DNA from: Solibacillus silvestris_B
GTDB taxonomy: Bacteria > Bacillota > Bacilli > Bacillales_A > Planococcaceae
Direction of reading: 5' to 3'
Assembly: GCF_051967575.1 (NCBI RefSeq)
Contig: NZ_JBQCJW010000009.1
Location: 68,256 to 132,255 of the forward strand
DNA length: 64,000 nucleotides
This document shows positions 59,716 through 64,000 of the stretch, piece after piece. Numbering within the stretch: the first letter of the stretch is position 1; each line of letters opens with the position of its first letter. The translations under genes were made by a program, and so were the position numbers. A model generated the notes under the pieces. The model was not told where the DNA came from. It saw only the letters and a program-made list of their open reading frames with translations, and did no database searches.

Positions 59716-59794
59716 AGCCAACACTCCCTTAAGTTTTTGTTCTATTATATATATTTATCCAATTCAGAGGTTTTTTAATCCTATATAGCAATAG

Positions 59795-59819
59795 GTTTTA
59801 AAAGAATTTCAAAGGGTAT
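59795..59819 (+). promoter_or_regulatory. candidate sigma-B promoter for YtxH-like gene
   Basis: GTTTTA (59795-59800) and GGGTAT (59814-59819) are 13 bases apart, near the sigma-B consensus GTTTAA-N12-14-GGGTAT, about 50 bases before the start. YtxH-type genes are general-stress genes in Bacillus. Confidence 0.55.
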
Positions 59820-59869
59820 ATTAATTTATATGACATGTTAAACTAAATTTCGAATGTGGAGGTAATATT

Positions 59870-60271
59870 ATGGCTAAATTAAAAGGTAAAGGCGTCGTCA
59901 TGGCAGGATTATTGGCAGGAGCTGCTTCTTTTTTAAGCAAAAAGGAAAACCGTGATAAGGCGATGGAATATTTCAATAAAGCGAAAGACAAAATGAATGA
60001 CAATGGCGGCATGCAAGGCTTAATGCAAAAAGCGCAAGAAAAAGTGGCCGGCAATGGTGAAGCCGAGCCTTCATTCCCGAAAGATTTGGATACGAATATG
60101 GCCAAATCTGCCTCTGTAGGGAAAAAGGATTATGCGGAAGAAAGTATAGAAGATGTTGCAATGACAGCCGGCGATGTTGCGGATCATACACTGGAAGGTA
60201 ATCAGATGGTTGAAGAGGGCGCTCAAACAACAACTGATTATTATAATGAAGAGCAGGAAAAGCGTTCTTAA
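59870..60271 (+). CDS. YtxH-like general stress protein
   Basis: This 133-residue hydrophilic protein has a short weakly hydrophobic N-terminus (MAGLLAGAASFLSKKENR), as in YtxH/YhaH-type general stress proteins, followed by a low-complexity, acidic and helical tail. GGAGGTAAT precedes ATG 59870 and a sigma-B-like promoter lies upstream. Function is unknown; the family assignment rests on the N-terminal pattern and the promoter. Confidence 0.6.
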   Translation: MAKLKGKGVVMAGLLAGAASFLSKKENRDKAMEYFNKAKDKMNDNGGMQGLMQKAQEKVAGNGEAEPSFPKDLDTNMAKSASVGKKDYAEESIEDVAMTAGDVADHTLEGNQMVEEGAQTTTDYYNEEQEKRS

Positions 60272-60334
60272 ACAAACTAATTATTAATGAACAAAGGCAG
60301 TGCGAATACGTTCCAAAATACAATCAACGCAAAA

Positions 60335-60390
60335 AGGGTTTGCGCGAAAAGTAATTTAAAACTTTTCGGGCAAACCCTCTATGCGTTAAT
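60335..60390. terminator. bidirectional terminator between YtxH-like gene and CoA-transferase gene
   Basis: AGGGTTTGCGCGAAAAGT (60335-60352) pairs with ACTTTTCGGGCAAACCCT (60361-60378) with one mismatch; AACGC and GCGTT extend the stem outward. Confidence 0.85.
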
Positions 60391-60395
60391 AAGAA

Positions 60396-61916
60396 TTAAG
60401 CTTTTGCTACTTCTTTTTTCATTGTTTTGTTTTTGGCAAGATTAACGTGCCAAGAAAGAGCTTCCTCTAAAATATGAGGAGTGTGCGCGCCACCTGTTGC
60501 TTCAACAGCGCGGTTATAGTAATCCCATAATTGCTCTTTGAAATCCGGGTGTGCACAGTTTTTGATAATTAATTCAACACGCTCTTTTGGAGCAAGCCCG
60601 CGTAAGTCAGCGATACCTTGTTCAGTAACGATTACGTCTACATCGTGCTCTGTATGGTCTACGTGAGAAACCATTGGTACGATTGATGAAATCGCGCCGC
60701 CTTTAGCATATGATTTCGTTACAAAGATACCTAAACGAGCATTACGAGCGAAATCACCAGAACCGCCGATACCGTTCATCATTTTTGTACCAGAAACATG
60801 TGTAGAGTTTACGTTACCATAAATATCTAACTCAAGGGCTGTGTTGATTGAGATTAATCCCATACGACGGATAAGCTCCGGGTGGTTAGAAATTTCCTGT
60901 GGACGCAAGCAAATTTTATCAGCATACTTCTCTAAGTTGCCGTAAACTTTCTTCTGTAATTCTTCTGTAAGTGTAATAGAAGTTGCAGCTGCAAAACGAA
61001 CTTTACCAGCATCGATTAAGTTGAAAACAGCATCTTGCAATACTTCGGAAGCTACTACCAAGTTTTCGAATTCTGAATCAGCAAAGCCGTCCAATACAGC
61101 GTTTGCTACAGATCCTACACCTGATTGTAATGGCATTAATTCATTTGTTAAACGGCCTGCTTTAATTTCAGAGCGGAAGAAGTCCAATAAAGTGTTCGCC
61201 ATGTTTTGTGTTTCCTCATCTGGAGGAACAATTAATGAAGGCGCATCTGGCTCTTCAGAAATAACGATTGCCTGAATTTTATCTAAATCAACACGAATAC
61301 CGATTTCACCGATACGTTGCTCGGGGTTTGTCATCGGGATTACGTCACGCTTACCTTGCTCACCAGGAATATAAATATCATGGATGCCGATTAATGCCTC
61401 TGGATGAGAAATATTCAATTCGATAATAATATTTTCTGCATACTCAGCAAAAATCGGAGAGTTACCAACAGAGTTTGTTGGAATGATTAAGCCGTCTTCA
61501 GTAATAGCAACCGCTTCTAAAATCAAGTGTTTTACTGGACCGATAATACCTTGACGCACTAGCTCAGCGTTATGGGAAAGGTGAGCGTCAACATATTTAA
61601 TATCGCCTTTGTTAATCATACCACGCATTACCGCGTCACCTTGGAAAGGACCGCGTTTGTTGATAACACCAGCAGCAGCTAAGTAGTTATCAACTTCAGG
61701 ACCTAATGAAGCCCCTGTATATACATCAATTTTAATTTGTTCGTTTTTAGCGCGCTCTACTAATGCCATAGGAACTACTTTAGCATCACCAGCACGTGTA
61801 AATCCTGACATACCTACTACTGTGCCGTCTTCGATTAAAGAGGCAGCTTCTTGTGCAGATACAATTTTATCTGCTAATTGTTTTAAACCTAAACGTTTCT
61901 CAACTCGTGGATCCAT
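60396..61916 (-). CDS. succinyl-CoA:acetate CoA-transferase family protein
   Basis: This 506-residue class I CoA-transferase of the acetyl-CoA hydrolase/transferase family moves CoA between acyl donors, most likely succinyl-CoA and acetate. The oxyanion glycines lie in GIGGSGDFARN and the catalytic glutamate in VASEVLQDAVF; the N-terminal half holds VGMSGFTRAGDAKVVP. GGGGAGGAT precedes the ATG. A promoter with an overlapping cre-like site lies 145 bases upstream, and a LytTR regulator follows divergent order upstream on the same strand. The exact acyl pair is inferred from the family. Confidence 0.88.
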   Translation of the reverse strand: MDPRVEKRLGLKQLADKIVSAQEAASLIEDGTVVGMSGFTRAGDAKVVPMALVERAKNEQIKIDVYTGASLGPEVDNYLAAAGVINKRGPFQGDAVMRGMINKGDIKYVDAHLSHNAELVRQGIIGPVKHLILEAVAITEDGLIIPTNSVGNSPIFAEYAENIIIELNISHPEALIGIHDIYIPGEQGKRDVIPMTNPEQRIGEIGIRVDLDKIQAIVISEEPDAPSLIVPPDEETQNMANTLLDFFRSEIKAGRLTNELMPLQSGVGSVANAVLDGFADSEFENLVVASEVLQDAVFNLIDAGKVRFAAATSITLTEELQKKVYGNLEKYADKICLRPQEISNHPELIRRMGLISINTALELDIYGNVNSTHVSGTKMMNGIGGSGDFARNARLGIFVTKSYAKGGAISSIVPMVSHVDHTEHDVDVIVTEQGIADLRGLAPKERVELIIKNCAHPDFKEQLWDYYNRAVEATGGAHTPHILEEALSWHVNLAKNKTMKKEVAKA

Positions 61917-62059
61917 TTATAAATCCTCCCCTAAAAAGTTTTTTAATCGTTTGATTAATCAGAAAATATTTTTAGAATTTTCTGTTTTTTTAACCAGGTA
62001 CTAAACTGGCATGTATATTAATAATATCATCAAATTGTCACATTTACTTCACGCCTAAC

Positions 62060-62105
62060 ATAAAAGCGCTTAAAAGCAGTATAATAGAGAATTTTAAAGT
62101 GTAAA
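62060..62105 (-). promoter_or_regulatory. promoter with cre-like CcpA site for the CoA-transferase gene
   Basis: On the minus strand TTTACA (62100-62105) and TATACT (62078-62083) are 16 bases apart. TTTAAGCGCTTTTA, just downstream, matches the cre consensus TGWAARCGYTWNCW at 12 of 14 positions. A CcpA block of early transcription would fit acetate metabolism. The leader would be about 145 bases. Confidence 0.5.
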
Positions 62106-62256
62106 GGAGAGAAAAGTGTAATTCCTGTAATGCTTTAAGTTTATATAGTTAGCAAATTTATACAATTACGATAGAAAAAAGAGTAAAAAAGGCTAAGGGT
62201 TGTATATGGAAAGAGTAAAAGCGACTTGCATGCACAAGTCGCTTAAATGAATTATT

Positions 62257-62907
62257 TTAGAAGCCTAAAGAACGGCGGAAGTAGCTTGCATAGCGTTGAC
62301 TTACTGGAATGCGTGTTCCGTCTTTCATAATCAACAAGAAAGTCGAATGTGAGTCTGGCTGGATTTCTTCGATATAGTCGATGTTTACAATATAAGAGCG
62401 ATGGCATCGGATGAATGAATCCGGCGCTAAAAACAGTTCTAAATCGCTTAAGTTCAACCGGTGATATCCTTCACGGTGCATCGTTTTTACGAAAGTTTTA
62501 CGTAATTGCGTCTCAAGATAAATAACTTGGTTATGTTTAATCGGGTACCAGCAATCATCAATTTTAACTGTAATATAATTTGTCAGGAATGGTGATGGCT
62601 TTTGAGGGAAAATAGCTGTAATGGCACCCTTTGTTTCTCCTTCTTCAATTAAAGGAATACTCATACCGTAATAAGGAACTCCAAATACATCCGACTCGAT
62701 GTAGGAATTGATTTTTTGACCATATGTTAATGCTTTATAAGCAGCTGAACCTTCTTTTATCGGGTCACCAGGCTTAATTTTTAAATCTACCTTTTTACTT
62801 GGCTGGTAATATAAATACTCATTCGTATCTGAAATAGCAATTGATGTATTTTCTGGGAAAAATTCTTTAATTACTTCCATGATTTCTTCTATTTGTCTTG
62901 GATCCAC
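62257..62907 (-). CDS. LytTR-type transcriptional regulator with PAS-like sensor
   Basis: This 216-residue protein has an N-terminal sensor region (about 1-105), rather like a PAS domain (IAISDTNEYLYYQPSKKVDL, GMSIPLIEEGETKGAITAIFP), and a C-terminal LytTR DNA-binding domain with FIRCHRSYIVNIDYIEEI and RIPVSQRYASYFRRSLGF. There is no receiver domain and no histidine kinase gene nearby, so it looks like a one-component regulator. It ends 340 bases before the CoA-transferase start on the same strand and may control it, but no clear LytTR repeats were found in the gap. Confidence 0.85.
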   Translation of the reverse strand: MDPRQIEEIMEVIKEFFPENTSIAISDTNEYLYYQPSKKVDLKIKPGDPIKEGSAAYKALTYGQKINSYIESDVFGVPYYGMSIPLIEEGETKGAITAIFPQKPSPFLTNYITVKIDDCWYPIKHNQVIYLETQLRKTFVKTMHREGYHRLNLSDLELFLAPDSFIRCHRSYIVNIDYIEEIQPDSHSTFLLIMKDGTRIPVSQRYASYFRRSLGF

Positions 62908-63320
62908 TTTCTAACACCTCTTTATAAGCATTTTATACAATTATGAACTATTTTACTACATATTAAAAGAAATTAGGTTAAGAAGATTTTTTTTATCGGG
63001 AAATATTATTGAAGAACATGTAAAGTGAAATTTTTAAGAAAAAATCCGATGAGTAGACAACTCAAAAAATAGTATTTGAAAAGCTTTATATTTCTAGAAA
63101 TATAGAATTATTAAATCTCCATTTTTCTATAAAAGGGAAGTATCATGATAATTTTGTACTATACTAATTGTTAAAATTAGGTTGAAAGGAAAACTTGGAA
63201 TATGGTAATATTCACTATAGTTACTAATAAAATGAACAATTATATGCAAAACATAGTATTGTATTTTGAATCCGTAAAACGTATAAATAATCACTTCGCT
63301 TAATAAAAGGAAGTTTAAGT

Positions 63321-63365
63321 ATGCAAATTTCTAAAATTAATATAACAATTTTACTTGTTTTTTGA
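63321..63365 (+). CDS. 14-residue leader peptide candidate
   Basis: ATG 63321 follows AAAGGAAG about eight bases upstream and encodes MQISKINITILLVF, then stop TGA at 63363. Its end abuts the hairpin at 63367. Size, position and hydrophobic content resemble regulatory leader peptides, but there is no run of a single amino acid. The candidate could be chance in AT-rich sequence. Confidence 0.4.
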   Translation: MQISKINITILLVF

Positions 63366-63366
63366 G

Positions 63367-63401
63367 GCAGATTGGATGACGTAGTGAGCATCCCTATCTG
63401 C
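63367..63401 (+). other. strong hairpin in the AraC-gene leader
   Basis: GCAGAT and GGATG pair with CATCC and ATCTGC around a ten-base loop, with a small internal bulge. The hairpin is followed by AAAAGTAAGG and no T-run, so it is not a usual terminator. Confidence 0.55.
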
Positions 63402-63493
63402 AAAAGTAAGGACAATATCTTGTGCGTTTCGTATTCGATTTGTCTTTCCAATAAGTAACAGAATGTTTATTCTGAAGAAAGATGGGGTAATTT

Positions 63494-64000
63494 ATGCAAT
63501 TACATCAATATTCAATCTCGGAAACAATCTCGAAGCGGTACTTTCAAGAAATTGACAATATTAATCAATATGCTGGTATCGAGGACTTTTTTGTGCTGGA
63601 ATCTAGATTGATTTTTGAAGTCTACCATTTAGAGGCGGCAAAGGCAAAAAAGACATTACATGAAATTATAGACATTTTATCGGCCCGCTTTGGTAAACAA
63701 GTTATTAAAGTAGTGCGCTCGTATTTTGTTATTTTATCATCGATTGTTGCGCGGAAGCTATTAGACAATCAAGTTCCTTCAAAGAAAGCGTTTGCCTTCA
63801 ATTTGGCTTGTGCAGATATGGTGGAAAACCAGATGAAAGATGCCGAGTTTCTGCAATTTGCGGATGACTTAGTCGATTTTTATGTTTACTTTATCGCAGA
63901 CCGTAAGCAACCTACATTCCGTCACGGTGTTTGTCAATATAGTTGTCGCATCAAGCTACTTAACTTTTCTATCAAAATCAAAATCTGTTCTATTAAAATC
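63494..64000 (+). CDS. AraC-family transcriptional regulator, N-terminal part (partial)
   Basis: ATG 63494 follows GATGGGGTAA and opens a frame with no stop to the window end (169 codons). The product is soluble and helical, with RSYFVILSSIVARKLLDNQVP, KKAFAFNLACADMVENQM and YFIADRKQP blocks typical of the N-terminal half of some Bacillales AraC regulators. The DNA-binding domain would lie beyond the edge. Residues after about 145 (QYSCRIKLLNFSIKIKICS) no longer look like the family and may follow a frameshift near 63930. Family assignment is from pattern resemblance. Confidence 0.55.
   Translation, partial: MQLHQYSISETISKRYFQEIDNINQYAGIEDFFVLESRLIFEVYHLEAAKAKKTLHEIIDILSARFGKQVIKVVRSYFVILSSIVARKLLDNQVPSKKAFAFNLACADMVENQMKDAEFLQFADDLVDFYVYFIADRKQPTFRHGVCQYSCRIKLLNFSIKIKICSIKI

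Larger units (their letters stand above)
62908..63493. other. 586-base AT-rich interval with leader ORF and hairpin
   Basis: The left part (62908-63300) is AT-rich with no gene recognised and probably holds the LytTR gene's promoter. The right part carries a 14-codon open frame with a ribosome site (63321-63365), a strong hairpin (63367-63401) and a small hairpin near 63449-63464 before the AraC-type gene start. A minus-strand 75-codon frame overlaps the hairpin and looks spurious. Confidence 0.5.

Noticed and set aside
1..64000. tRNA, rRNA, CRISPR array or prophage
   Set aside because: No tRNA-like cloverleaf signatures, rRNA blocks, regularly spaced direct repeats with unique spacers, or phage structural genes were seen on either strand.

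Overview
The window looks like a chromosomal segment of a low-GC, Gram-positive, aerobic rod of the Planococcaceae/Caryophanaceae (Solibacillus/Lysinibacillus type). The evidence is AGGAGG-type ribosome binding sites, frequent TTG/GTG starts, many short intrinsic terminators and a gene set dominated by Bacillus-type orthologues (YeeI, YpuA, MntR, YitL/CvfB, HmoA, YclNOPQ, YkaA-Pit, CadC-CadA). The genus is inferred from gene content and was not computed. No rRNA, tRNA, CRISPR array, prophage or intact insertion sequence was recognised.

Layout. 0-9.8 kb: DUF554 tail, TauE/SafE exporter, HAD nucleotidase, NERD protein, orphan peptide-binding lipoprotein, SDR enzyme, a probable IS200/IS605 tnpB relic, polysaccharide deacetylase, RlmA methyltransferase, CSP41-like SDR, PlsC and a low-molecular-weight tyrosine phosphatase. 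9.8-20.7 kb: ECF sigma factor with a co-encoded single-pass membrane protein, zinc metallopeptidase, YebC-family regulator, chemoreceptor, M3 oligopeptidase, AI-2E-family permease, two unknown small proteins, then about 0.8 kb without genes that carries an array of palindromes. 20.7-31.5 kb: MMPL transporter, DUF47-Pit phosphate operon, METTL25-like methyltransferase divergent from hflX, peptide/proton symporter, and a GNAT plus N-succinylamino-acid-racemase pair.

31.5-36 kb is an iron island: a Fur-controlled siderophore ABC transporter (yclNOPQ order, probably petrobactin-type) followed by an HmoA-like haem monooxygenase. 36-50.5 kb: PAP2 phosphatase, ZIP metal transporter, YwnB-like protein, thrC-thrB, NiaP-like transporter, RpiR regulator, Mn-pyrophosphatase, Rieske oxidoreductase, and a thiol/quinone-stress group (DsbA-like FrnE, azoreductase, YceI, HxlR regulator), then murB and exoA. 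50.6-64 kb: penicillin acylase, an inverted-repeat-bounded repeat element, an autoregulated cadC-cadA efflux operon, ComFB, MntR, CvfB, YpuA, a 34-residue membrane peptide gene, a YtxH-like protein behind a sigma-B-like promoter, a succinate/acetate CoA-transferase with a candidate cre site next to a LytTR regulator, and the start of an AraC-family gene.

Most genes are ordinary housekeeping or stress functions. The less explained material lies between genes: a motif repeated three times just upstream of gene starts, a four-unit palindrome array, a three-way-junction-like GC-rich repeat, an element bounded by GAAAGAGGCTG inverted repeats, a three-hairpin leader before the D-amino-acid conversion genes, and a short leader ORF plus hairpin before the AraC gene. 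No clearly new multi-gene system was found. The best candidates for new biology are the repeat families, the two structured leaders and the ECF sigma/membrane-protein pair.
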